Of a DNA stretch of 14,367 nt, positions 6,781 through 14,197 are shown piece by piece. A program made the position numbers and the translations under genes. Every line of letters starts with the position of its first letter. Positions within the stretch are counted from its first letter, which is position 1. The DNA comes from DTBU01 sp964568845 (GTDB lineage Archaea > Thermoproteota > CALKCG01 > B24). The notes beneath the pieces are model-generated. The model had not been told where the DNA came from, made no database searches, and worked only from the letters and a program-made list of their open reading frames with translations. The stretch spans positions 1 to 14,367 of the forward strand of contig CAZMSC010000037.1 of the NCBI GenBank assembly GCA_964568845.1, in the 5' to 3' direction.

Positions 6781-8118
6781 TTGAGTAGCTATTCTGAGAT
6801 TACAGAGTATATATATAATCTTAAGAGGCTTGGGTCCAAATTAGACCTCAGAAACATCCGGAGACTTTTAAAGTTGATAGGGAACCCTCAGGAATCGTTT
6901 AAATCTATACTCGTTGGAGGGACAAATGGCAAAGGCTCAACGGCCACTATGATAGCGACCATACTCATGGAGGAGGGGTTCAGAGTTGGCTTATTCACTA
7001 AACCCCATCTTTCAAGCTACACCGAGAGGTTTATCGTCAATAACGTGCCGATATCTGAGGAAGACGTCGTTAGAATATTCTACGAGCTTAAACCAAGCAT
7101 GGAGAGGATGTCTCTATGTGAGAGGTATAGACATCCGAGCTTCTTTGAGGCGACAGTAGCCTTAGCGTTCAAATATTTCTGTGAGCAGAACGTAGATATA
7201 GCTGTTGTTGAGGTGGGGTTGGGTGGACGGTTAGACGCTACAAACGTCTTAAACCCCCTGGTTTCAGTTGTAACAAACGTCCATCTTGAACATACCAAAA
7301 TCCTCGGGGATACCGTTGAGAAAATCGCCCGGGAGAAGGCACACATAATAAAGCCTAATGGATTAGCTATAACGGCGACTGATAGGGAGGAGGCTTTCAA
7401 AGTCATAAGGGAAATAGCTCGGAGAAGAGGGGCAAAACTCTTTAGAGTTGGCTCGGATTTGAAGTTTAACGTAAAGAGGGCGGATTTAAACGGAGAAGTA
7501 TTCGACCTTAAAAGTTTAACAACTTGTTATGAAGCTCTGAAGGTGAAGATGCTCGGACTACACCAAATCGTTAATGGTGCTATTGCAGTGGGGGCTGTTG
7601 AATTATTGAAATTTAAAGGTTTAGATGTATCTGAAAATGCCATTAGAAGAGGGCTTGAGAGGGCTTTTATACCGGGGAGGTTTGAAGTAGTTCAGAAAAG
7701 CCCCATGGTGGTGTTAGACTGTGCTAAGGATCCGTTTGCGGCAACAACGCTTAAGAACGAGTTCCTGAGGTTATTCAACGGTAGAAAAGCCATACTTGTT
7801 GTAAGTATATCCTCCGATAAAGACTATAAAAGCATGATGAGGGAGTTTTGCAGTTTTTCTAAAATTGTGGTAGCTTGTAGACATAAAGTTATGGGGAGAA
7901 GCTTAAACCCTGAAATTTTAGCTTCTGAGGCTGAAGAGTACGGTAAACCTACTATCGTGATAGATGACGTTAAGGAGGCTGTTAAAGAGGCTTTAAAAAT
8001 GGCTTCCAGTAATGATGCGGTAGTAGTTACCGGGTCTGTGTTTACCGTAGGAGAGGCGAGGGAGCTTTGGTTTAATAAAGTGGGTTTAATCGGCAGGGAG
8101 TTTAACGATCCCGTTTGA
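6781..8118 (+). CDS. folC: Dihydrofolate/folylpolyglutamate synthase family protein
   Basis: Mur-ligase type enzyme that joins glutamate to dihydropteroate or to the folate tail with ATP. 445 residues from TTG, with GGGAG about 6 bases upstream. Seen: P-loop GTNGKGST (47-54), GLFTKPHL (70-77), VVEVGLGGRLDATNV (142-156), HLEHTKILGDT (168-178), EKAHIIK (185-191) with the Lys that is carbamylated in the family, and PGRFEVV (298-304). Two signatures deviate: the Ser of GLFTSPHL, a magnesium ligand in studied enzymes, is Lys74, and DGAHNP is DCAKDP (313-318). It is close enough to FolC to name the family, but substrate (dihydropteroate, folate or a related pterin) and full activity are uncertain. 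It lies 15 bases after purN and 12 before the purS-like gene, so it is in the same operon. Confidence 0.88.
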   Translation: MSSYSEITEYIYNLKRLGSKLDLRNIRRLLKLIGNPQESFKSILVGGTNGKGSTATMIATILMEEGFRVGLFTKPHLSSYTERFIVNNVPISEEDVVRIFYELKPSMERMSLCERYRHPSFFEATVALAFKYFCEQNVDIAVVEVGLGGRLDATNVLNPLVSVVTNVHLEHTKILGDTVEKIAREKAHIIKPNGLAITATDREEAFKVIREIARRRGAKLFRVGSDLKFNVKRADLNGEVFDLKSLTTCYEALKVKMLGLHQIVNGAIAVGAVELLKFKGLDVSENAIRRGLERAFIPGRFEVVQKSPMVVLDCAKDPFAATTLKNEFLRLFNGRKAILVVSISSDKDYKSMMREFCSFSKIVVACRHKVMGRSLNPEILASEAEEYGKPTIVIDDVKEAVKEALKMASSNDAVVVTGSVFTVGEARELWFNKVGLIGREFNDPV

Positions 8119-8130
8119 GGGGGGCTGTAT

Positions 8131-8628
8131 TTGAGCAGGATTTGGAGCATATGTGTAAGTTATATAGACGACGGGTTTGACCCACTTGGTAGAAGGACGA
8201 CGTGGGAGATCCAAGACCTAGGAATTGGTGGGGTGGAAGGCGTTAAAACGATTCAAGTCTTTCAAATCGTGGGATGTTTAGAGGGGGAAGACATTAGAAA
8301 GCTGTGTGAAGAACTTTTACACGATCCTATTATTCAACAATACTCGTATATTGAGGGGGTTGATGCCTCCCCACTATTTAAAGCTCCAAACAGTTGGGCT
8401 ATTGAAGTTAAACTTAAACCCGGTGTTTTCGACAGCCTAGCTGAAAGTGTTCTTAAGGGCGCTGAAGTCATAGGAATCTACGATATTGAAAAGGTTGAAA
8501 CATACATGGTTTACCTTATACGTGGAAATTTAGACCCCGAGAAGATTGAAGTTTTATGTAGAAGGTGTCTAGCCAACCCCATAATCCACAACTATAAAAT
8601 ACATCCGCCTCTAAATTCTAATTGTTGA
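8131..8628 (+). CDS. purS: Tandem PurS-domain protein, FGAM synthase subunit
   Basis: PurS is the small structural subunit that joins the glutaminase PurQ to PurL in FGAM synthase. Normal PurS has about 80-90 residues; this protein has 165 and contains two PurS-like units. Unit 1 (about 4-73) has the DPLGR turn (18-22) and the ending LLHDPIIQQYSYIEG. Unit 2 (about 89-158) begins AIEVKLKPGVFDSLAES and ends CLANPIIHNYKI, like the usual LLANPVIExYxIE. Such a double unit resembles the PurS-like N-terminal domain of the single-chain large PurL. It starts at TTG, with the run GAGGGGGG overlapping the folC stop 6 bases upstream. It closes the first operon. purL is 2.4 kb downstream, and no purQ is in the window. 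Confidence 0.85.
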   Translation: MSRIWSICVSYIDDGFDPLGRRTTWEIQDLGIGGVEGVKTIQVFQIVGCLEGEDIRKLCEELLHDPIIQQYSYIEGVDASPLFKAPNSWAIEVKLKPGVFDSLAESVLKGAEVIGIYDIEKVETYMVYLIRGNLDPEKIEVLCRRCLANPIIHNYKIHPPLNSNC

Positions 8629-8695
8629 ATAGAAATAAAAGTTGGAAAAATCTCAAGAGAACATTTAAAGATGAAAACCGCATATCGGACATGGA

Positions 8696-8705
8696 GCTTA
8701 AATAG
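8696..8705 (+). promoter_or_regulatory. Candidate TATA box for the zinc-ribbon gene
   Basis: GCTTAAATAG, preceded by purine-rich GGA, matches the archaeal TATA pattern and lies in the 122-base gap after the purS-like gene. A start point about 25 bases on would give a short leader before ATG 8751. A second A/T-rich site, CATTTAAAG, lies near 8662-8670. Confidence 0.35.
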
Positions 8706-8750
8706 CTTATAGAAGTGTTAGAAAATACCTCATTACCGAACTCGGGTTGA

Positions 8751-9638
8751 ATGAGTAATTCATGGCGTTTAAATGAAAATGTAAGTCTTTATAAAGCTTT
8801 TAAGAGTGGTCTAATATTAGAAGTTGGGGAAGTGCATCCATTGTACTGTCCTAATTGCGGAGGTGCTGTCCCAAGTAACGCATACTACTGCCCTTACTGC
8901 GGAAAATCATTATCTAAGTTATATGCCGAGTGCTTAACTACCCCCTCAGCACTCATATATCTTTTTCCAGATCACTTCCTACCACCCTTAGGGTTTATGC
9001 ACTTCATTTTTGGAGAGAAAGGTTTTAAGTCGCCCACTTCAAACGTAAGCGTTAATGAGAGAAACGCCGCCATCATGATAATAGCTACCTCTCTCATATG
9101 GCTTAGAGAGAGCCAGCTGGTGCACATGGATCTATCCGAGGAAAGCACCTTCGGCGGCTTGATAAGGTTTCCAGCTGTAATAGTCCACAAGGCTGTTTCA
9201 AACAGCCTTGAAGGTGGTAGTCTTGAAGACGTCATTTTAAACAAGATTCTTATAGAGGGGAGACCAATAAGCATTTATAACATAACCCGTAGAGTTTTGG
9301 ATTTAAGGGGAGCATGGGGGATTTTCGGCTTTCCGAGCGGCTCCAGCTTCATACTAAAACTCGTAGAAACATATTTGGTTCAGAAAGGCTTTATAAGAAT
9401 CGAGCCTTCGATTTTCTCTAAAAAAGTGAAAGTAAATGAAGATAAAGTTCCAAGTTTTAGAAGAGATTTAGAAGACGTTAAAACTTTACTTTTAAATTTT
9501 AGACGAACCAATGCTTTACTCTTCCAGAGGATTGTTGAGAATATCGATAGAGGATTCTATTCAAAACTTCCAATAACATGGCTCGTACTTCTAGTATTTA
9601 TAGCTATTATGACTTTCCTTAGAATACGTCTGCCATAA
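8751..9638 (+). CDS. Zinc-ribbon protein with one C-terminal membrane helix, function unknown
   Basis: I do not recognise a named family. 295 residues. Near the N-terminus are two CPxC knuckles, CPNC (33-36) and CPYC (47-50), forming a zinc ribbon. A soluble, mostly helical middle region follows (about 60-265), with segments such as NERNAAIMIIATSLIWLRES and LVETYLVQKGFIRIE. The pattern of short helices is faintly like the GPP34/GOLPH3 fold, but this is only an impression. The last 20 or so residues (about 274-292, ITWLVLLVFIAIMTF) form one hydrophobic helix followed by RIRLP, so the protein is probably tail-anchored with the ribbon in the cytoplasm. No signal peptide. The ATG has only a weak ribosome site, so the first 30 residues are uncertain. 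Gaps of 122 and 167 bases on either side suggest its own transcript, although it lies between the purS-like gene and purL. Confidence 0.85.
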   Translation: MSNSWRLNENVSLYKAFKSGLILEVGEVHPLYCPNCGGAVPSNAYYCPYCGKSLSKLYAECLTTPSALIYLFPDHFLPPLGFMHFIFGEKGFKSPTSNVSVNERNAAIMIIATSLIWLRESQLVHMDLSEESTFGGLIRFPAVIVHKAVSNSLEGGSLEDVILNKILIEGRPISIYNITRRVLDLRGAWGIFGFPSGSSFILKLVETYLVQKGFIRIEPSIFSKKVKVNEDKVPSFRRDLEDVKTLLLNFRRTNALLFQRIVENIDRGFYSKLPITWLVLLVFIAIMTFLRIRLP

Positions 9639-9753
9639 CCGCCAGCGAGGCGATTTAGAATTATTGAATTTATAATGTTTTTAGTGATTAATGGAAGCTC
9701 AAGAGATGAGTATTAAGCTGAAATACACATTATTTTTACCTGACAACTGTTAA

Positions 9754-9761
9754 GCTTAAAC
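9754..9761 (+). promoter_or_regulatory. Candidate TATA box for the DUF711 gene
   Basis: GCTTAAAC lies in the 167-base gap, about 30 bases before the probable transcript start and 52 before the TTG codon. It resembles the candidate box before the zinc-ribbon gene. Earlier in the gap, near 9730, a short T-run could end the zinc-ribbon transcript. Nothing else was recognised in the gap. Confidence 0.3.
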
Positions 9762-9805
9762 GTAGGAGATGATATTAATAAAGAACTACATATAGGAGGG
9801 CAAAC

Positions 9806-10924
9806 TTGGAGAGAACAATATCTGTAAAGATTAGGGCTTTGACTTTCTATTTAAATCCAAAATCGTGGGATTTCGCAGACATCGCAGAGTATGTTTCAAG
9901 AAGATTATGTGAAATTTACACAGTTTTGGATGACGTTGAGTGGAAGAAAGACGTATGGAGTGTCAGAGCATCGATATCCCCACCTCCAGATGGAATAGAT
10001 ATTGTTAAGCTAGCTGAAATAGTTCATGATGCTTCAAGTAAATCTGGAGTATCTCTGGTTTCCGGCTTTACGATCGAATCTCGTAGTATCGATTATGATG
10101 TTGTCGGTCAACTCCTTCAGAGCGGCATATACGTATGCGTAAATGCTGACTTCCAACAATCCTTCAGGAGAGTGGCTGAGGCTATTCTGAAAATATCCCA
10201 GAAAAACCCCATACTTCTATCTAGAATGGCTGTTAAACTCGGTTATTCAAAGGAATTTTTAACCCCATACTTTCCATTATCTGTAAACGTGAAGTTTAGA
10301 GAAGGATTGGCTTTAGCTCTACTCTATTCGACAGACCTTCTTGAGTCGTATAGGATTAACGGCATTAAAGGTTTAACTGATAGGGCTTGCGAGTTGATGA
10401 TAAGATCAGAAGCTTGTGGTTTAGAGGTTTCTTCAAAACTTGGAATCGAATTCTATGGCGTAGACTACTCAGTTTCACCATGGATGGAGAACTCATCCGC
10501 AAGACTGGTGGAGGAGGTTTCAGGCGTTCCGATGCCGGAGCCTGGTTCAATAGCAGCAGTCGCTGAATTGAATAAGGCAATTAAAGAAGCCGCTCTAAAA
10601 GCTAACGTTAAATCAACAGGCTTCTGTGAACTTATGCTACCCGTAGCGGAAGACAATGTCCTCAAGCAGAGAGCATTGGAGGGGAGGCTTAGGCTTAGAG
10701 ACCTCATAGCTTTATCCACCGCGTGTGTAGCGGGGGTAGATATGGTTGTGATCCCGGCTGAAGATTCGCTTAAACACGTTGAAGGACTTCTAAAAGATGT
10801 ATTTAAAATTGCCGAGCTTAAAGGCAGAGTTGTTGGAGTGAGAGTTATTCCACATTATTCCGTAAGGCCTGGTGAATCTGTAGACCTAGGTTTATTCGGT
10901 AAAGTGCCTGTAATTCCCCCTTAA
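9806..10924 (+). CDS. DUF711 / UPF0210 family protein
   Basis: 372 residues, matching the DUF711 (UPF0210, formerly called PFL family) pattern; the biochemical role is not established. Seen: IRALTFYLNP near the N-terminus (9-18), YFPLSVN (155-161; FFPASYH in relatives), YGVDYSVSPW (217-226), a proline/glycine-rich turn PEPGSIAAVAELNKAI (244-259), STGFCELMLPVAED (270-283) and the C-terminal strand VVGVRVIPH (342-350). Together these cover most of the conserved blocks of the family. No membrane segments. It starts at TTG with GGAGGG 5 bases upstream, a very good ribosome site. It has its own upstream gap and is followed by a further promoter, so it is probably transcribed alone or with the zinc-ribbon gene. 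Its position between purine genes is the only hint at a role. Confidence 0.85.
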   Translation: MERTISVKIRALTFYLNPKSWDFADIAEYVSRRLCEIYTVLDDVEWKKDVWSVRASISPPPDGIDIVKLAEIVHDASSKSGVSLVSGFTIESRSIDYDVVGQLLQSGIYVCVNADFQQSFRRVAEAILKISQKNPILLSRMAVKLGYSKEFLTPYFPLSVNVKFREGLALALLYSTDLLESYRINGIKGLTDRACELMIRSEACGLEVSSKLGIEFYGVDYSVSPWMENSSARLVEEVSGVPMPEPGSIAAVAELNKAIKEAALKANVKSTGFCELMLPVAEDNVLKQRALEGRLRLRDLIALSTACVAGVDMVVIPAEDSLKHVEGLLKDVFKIAELKGRVVGVRVIPHYSVRPGESVDLGLFGKVPVIPP

Positions 10925-10952
10925 ACTTTCAAGTCAAACTGTAAAGCTAAAG

Positions 10953-10966
10953 GAAAAATTATATAG
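10953..10966 (+). promoter_or_regulatory. BRE plus TATA box for purL
   Basis: Purine-rich GAAAAA runs directly into TTATATAG, the best TATA box in the window. The expected start point, about 25 bases on, falls near 10987, so purL would have a very short leader before ATG 11002, or would be leaderless from TTG 10987. Confidence 0.5.
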
Positions 10967-11001
10967 ACTACCATAACTTTATACTCTTGGAGTTTCTAAA
11001 A

Positions 11002-13362
11002 ATGACCAGTGTTGAATGCATTAGATTAAGATACTCAGATGAAAAACAGCTGATCGAGATTAGCCAAAGATACATGCTTTCGCTTTCCATTGAAGAGATG
11101 AAGGCTATTCAAAAGTATTTTCAAGCTTTGGGTAGAGACCCGACAGACGTGGAGTTGAATACGATAGCTCAAACGTGGTCTGAACACTGCTACCACAAAA
11201 CGTTTAAGGGAATTATAGAAACGCCAAGCGGCATAATAGATGGACTGCTGAAGACGTATATATTCAAAGCGACGGAGGAATTGAATAAGCCATGGTGTCT
11301 TATAGTCTTCAGAGACAACGCTGGCTTGGTGGCCTTCGATGGAGAGTGGGCTATAGCTGTTAAAGTTGAGACCCATAACCATCCGACGGCTCTAGACCCC
11401 TATGGTGGCGCCGGAACAGGTACCGGTGGAGTTTTCAGAGATATAATGGGAGTAGGCGCTAAACCTATACTTTCGACAGATGTCTTATTTTTCGGGCCTT
11501 TAGATTACCCATATGAAAGGCTTCCGCCAGGGGTAATGCATCCCAGGCGTTTAATGAGGGGGGCTGTGGCTGGCATCCGAGACTATGGTAATAAGATGGG
11601 TATACCGACGGCTTGTGGAGCCATATATTTTGACTATGGATATCTATGCAATCCTCTAGTATACGCAGGATGCGTAGGCATAATGCCTACTAAGAAGTAC
11701 ATTAAAAATCCCAAGCCCGGAGACCTCATAGTTTTGGCTGGAGGAAAGACTGGAAGAGATGGGCTGAGGGGTGTTACGTTTGCCAGTATGGAGCTTACAC
11801 CGGAGTCTGAGCAGGTGTCCGCGGTATCGGTACAAATAGGGAATCCCATAGAAGAGAAGAGGCTGCTAGAGGCTATTCTAAGAGCGAGAGATAAATACGA
11901 TAAACCCCTCTACTCAGCTATAACTGACTGTGGAGGTGGAGGACTTTCATCTGCCGTAGGTGAAATGGCGAGGGGGCTTGGCGCTGCTGTTGAACTTGCA
12001 AATGTTCCTTTAAAGTATAGTGGTTTAAGACCTTGGGAGATTTGGCTTTCAGAATCTCAAGAACGTATGGTTTTAGCGGTTCCCAAAAACAACATTGAAG
12101 AACTGCTTGAGATCTTTAAGAATGAAAACTGCGACGCAACAGTAATAGGAGAGTTTACCTCCACTGGACACCTACGCGTAAAATACCACGGTGAAACGGT
12201 ATGCGATTTAAGCCTAGACTTTCTCTTTGAAGGTATTCCAAGGGTTAAACGTAGAGCGTTCTGGACACCTCCACTTGAAGAGGAGGTGGACTTTCCCCAA
12301 CCCGGAGATTTGATGGATGTTTTAAAGAAGGTTCTTAAAAGCCCAAATATCGCCAGCAAAGAGTGGGTAATTAGACAGTATGATCACGAAGTCCAGGCTA
12401 GAATGATAGTTAAACCGCTTGTAGGCATTAACCAGGATGGGCCGAGCGATGCATGCGTGATTAAGCCTTTGAAAGACTCTTGGAGAGGCGTAGTGGTCTC
12501 TTGCGGTGTGAACCCAAACTATTCGATAAACCCGTATAAGATGGCCTTATCCGCCATAGATGAAGCTGTAAGGAATAACGTGGCAGTAGGTGGACGTAGG
12601 ATAGCTTTACTAGATAACTTCAGTTGGGGTAACCCTGAGAGAGAGGAGACTCTAGGCGCGCTGGTTGAAGCGGTAAGAGGATGTTACGATGGAGCTGTGG
12701 GATTCGACGCCCCTTTCATATCGGGTAAAGATAGTCTATATAATGAGTATAGATTTCCAGATGGAAGATACTTGTCAATACCTGGAACCCTTCTAATCAC
12801 CGCGGTAGGGATAATTCCAGATGTTAGAAATGCTGTAACGATGGATTTTAAAGAGCCGGGAAACCCCATATACGTACTGGGCACCACTAAAAATGAGCTT
12901 GGAGGCTCACACTACTACATGGCTTTAGGTTTAAAGGGAGGGGCCATACCGAGTGTAGATGTTAAAACGGCCAAACTTATAATGGATAGGCTGGTGAATG
13001 CGATAGACCTAGGCTATGTTAAAGCATGCCACGACTGCTCTGAAGGCGGGTTAGCCGTAGCTCTAGCCGAATCGAGCTTCTCAGGGGGATTGGGTGCTGA
13101 AGTAATGCTATCTAGGGTTCCAGTTGACGGGGTGGATAGAGATGATAGAATATTGTTTTCAGAATCTAACAGTAGATTTATAGTCGAGGTATCTAAACAC
13201 AGCGTTCAGGAGTTTGAAAACCTCATGATGGGCATACCCTGCTCGAGGATTGGATTTGTAAAACCCAATAGCAACCTTGCCGTATATGGCTTAAACGGGA
13301 AGATATACGAAGAAAATATTTGGGAGCTTAAAAAAGCTTGGAAGTCTACATTCGACTGGTAG
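11002..13362 (+). CDS. purL: FGAM synthase, PurL subunit
   Basis: ATP-dependent conversion of FGAR plus ammonia to FGAM. 786 residues from ATG 11002 (GGAG lies 9 bases upstream); an in-frame TTG at 10987 would add five residues. Seen: WSEHCYHKTF (59-68) with the catalytic His62, the ATP/metal tract KVETHNHPTALDPYGGAGTG (121-140), GRDGL (251-255), ITDCGGGGL (307-315), SESQERM (350-356), then the second half-repeat with GPSDACVIKP and SGKDSLYNEY. WSEHCYHKTF differs from the WSEHCSYK usual in bacterial small PurL, and suggests the type found in PurS-PurL fusions. It has no PurS domain and no C-terminal glutaminase, so it needs the tandem PurS protein at 8131-8628 and a PurQ encoded elsewhere. 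It has its own promoter, and its end is 3 bases from a convergent gene. Confidence 0.95.
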   Translation: MTSVECIRLRYSDEKQLIEISQRYMLSLSIEEMKAIQKYFQALGRDPTDVELNTIAQTWSEHCYHKTFKGIIETPSGIIDGLLKTYIFKATEELNKPWCLIVFRDNAGLVAFDGEWAIAVKVETHNHPTALDPYGGAGTGTGGVFRDIMGVGAKPILSTDVLFFGPLDYPYERLPPGVMHPRRLMRGAVAGIRDYGNKMGIPTACGAIYFDYGYLCNPLVYAGCVGIMPTKKYIKNPKPGDLIVLAGGKTGRDGLRGVTFASMELTPESEQVSAVSVQIGNPIEEKRLLEAILRARDKYDKPLYSAITDCGGGGLSSAVGEMARGLGAAVELANVPLKYSGLRPWEIWLSESQERMVLAVPKNNIEELLEIFKNENCDATVIGEFTSTGHLRVKYHGETVCDLSLDFLFEGIPRVKRRAFWTPPLEEEVDFPQPGDLMDVLKKVLKSPNIASKEWVIRQYDHEVQARMIVKPLVGINQDGPSDACVIKPLKDSWRGVVVSCGVNPNYSINPYKMALSAIDEAVRNNVAVGGRRIALLDNFSWGNPEREETLGALVEAVRGCYDGAVGFDAPFISGKDSLYNEYRFPDGRYLSIPGTLLITAVGIIPDVRNAVTMDFKEPGNPIYVLGTTKNELGGSHYYMALGLKGGAIPSVDVKTAKLIMDRLVNAIDLGYVKACHDCSEGGLAVALAESSFSGGLGAEVMLSRVPVDGVDRDDRILFSESNSRFIVEVSKHSVQEFENLMMGIPCSRIGFVKPNSNLAVYGLNGKIYEENIWELKKAWKSTFDW

Positions 13363-13365
13363 ACC

Positions 13366-14154
13366 CTATGGTATAATGTTGCCGAGGAAGTCTAAAGCCT
13401 TAGGTACAGCTATAAGGGGGTCATCTCTCCCCTCATACTCCAGCGACAGGTATCCGTTGTAGCCGAACCTTGTAACTATCTCTATAATTCTCCTATAGTC
13501 AAGCCTTTTCTCGATCCAGTAGCTGCTCAATCCATACCATTCTAAAACCAACTCGTATATTTTAGCATGTATGTGAAGCGTGTACGGCATAACAGCCTCT
13601 ATACTCTCATAGATATTTTCTCTGAAGTTGCCCAAGTCAAGGTTTACTCTAAACCAGTCGGAGCCCACGGCTCTGATGAGTTTCAGTACTTGCTCCGCCG
13701 TGGAAGTTATACCTCCATGGTTTTCCACAACCATCATAAGTCCATACTGTTCAGCATAATCTACGGACTCCTTTATACATTTAACTGAGGCTTCAAAGGC
13801 CTCGTCTTCTGAAAGTCCTTTAGGAGGCCACCCTGCATTTATCCTCATGATTGGAGAGCCAAGCTTAACAGTGGCATCTATCCAGTTTTTAACGAACTCC
13901 ACTTCTCTTTTCCTCTCATTCGGATCGAGCTTGCAGAAGTTGTTATCGACTGTTACACAAGATAGATCTAATCCATAATCCAGTAGAGCTTTCTTTATAC
14001 CTTTAATCCTATCGATTTCCGGTTTAAAGTAGAGCTGGTTTAATTCAACACCATCTACGTCAAGTCCAAACGCTTCATCTATAAAATCTTCAATGGTCAT
14101 TTTTCCATCAGCCAGATACCTATTATACGAATAACTGGCTATGCCCAATTTCAC
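13366..14154 (-). CDS. Sugar-phosphate isomerase/epimerase, xylose-isomerase-like TIM barrel
   Basis: 262 residues of the AP-endonuclease-2/xylose isomerase-like TIM barrel superfamily, which includes sugar epimerases and inosose/keto-acid isomerases and uses one or two metal ions. The four expected metal ligands are visible: Glu144 in VVENHGG, Asp173 in NLDLGNF, a His in HIHAK (194-196) and Glu239 in LSLEYEG. The N-terminus MKLGIASYSYNRY forms the first barrel strand, and GVELNQLYF (35-43) is the usual second. The substrate cannot be told from sequence. It starts at GTG, with AGGTGG 6 bases before it on the leftward strand, a very good ribosome site. It is transcribed against purL with only 3 bases between the stops, so the two transcripts probably overlap. 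It shows no evident link to purine synthesis. Confidence 0.88.
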   Translation of the reverse strand: MKLGIASYSYNRYLADGKMTIEDFIDEAFGLDVDGVELNQLYFKPEIDRIKGIKKALLDYGLDLSCVTVDNNFCKLDPNERKREVEFVKNWIDATVKLGSPIMRINAGWPPKGLSEDEAFEASVKCIKESVDYAEQYGLMMVVENHGGITSTAEQVLKLIRAVGSDWFRVNLDLGNFRENIYESIEAVMPYTLHIHAKIYELVLEWYGLSSYWIEKRLDYRRIIEIVTRFGYNGYLSLEYEGRDDPLIAVPKALDFLGNIIP

Positions 14155-14160
14155 TATTGA
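14155..14160 (-). promoter_or_regulatory. Ribosome-site spacing that fixes the isomerase start
   Basis: These six bases separate AGGTGG (complement of 14161-14166) from the GTG at 14154, the normal archaeal spacing, so GTG is chosen as start. Confidence 0.5.
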
Positions 14161-14188
14161 CCACCTCTAGAAATATACCTAAAAGCTC

Positions 14189-14197
14189 ATTTAAAAC
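14189..14197 (-). promoter_or_regulatory. Candidate TATA box for the leftward isomerase gene
   Basis: Read leftward this is GTTTTAAAT. It lies about 35-43 bases before the GTG, so a start point 25 bases on would leave a leader of about 12 bases that just includes the ribosome site. Confidence 0.35.

Noticed and set aside
9676..9750. Possible C/D box guide RNA between the zinc-ribbon and DUF711 genes
   Set aside because: There are imperfect GTGATTA and GAGATGA boxes and two CTGA motifs, but the spacing is too short for a guide and the boxes do not pair up.
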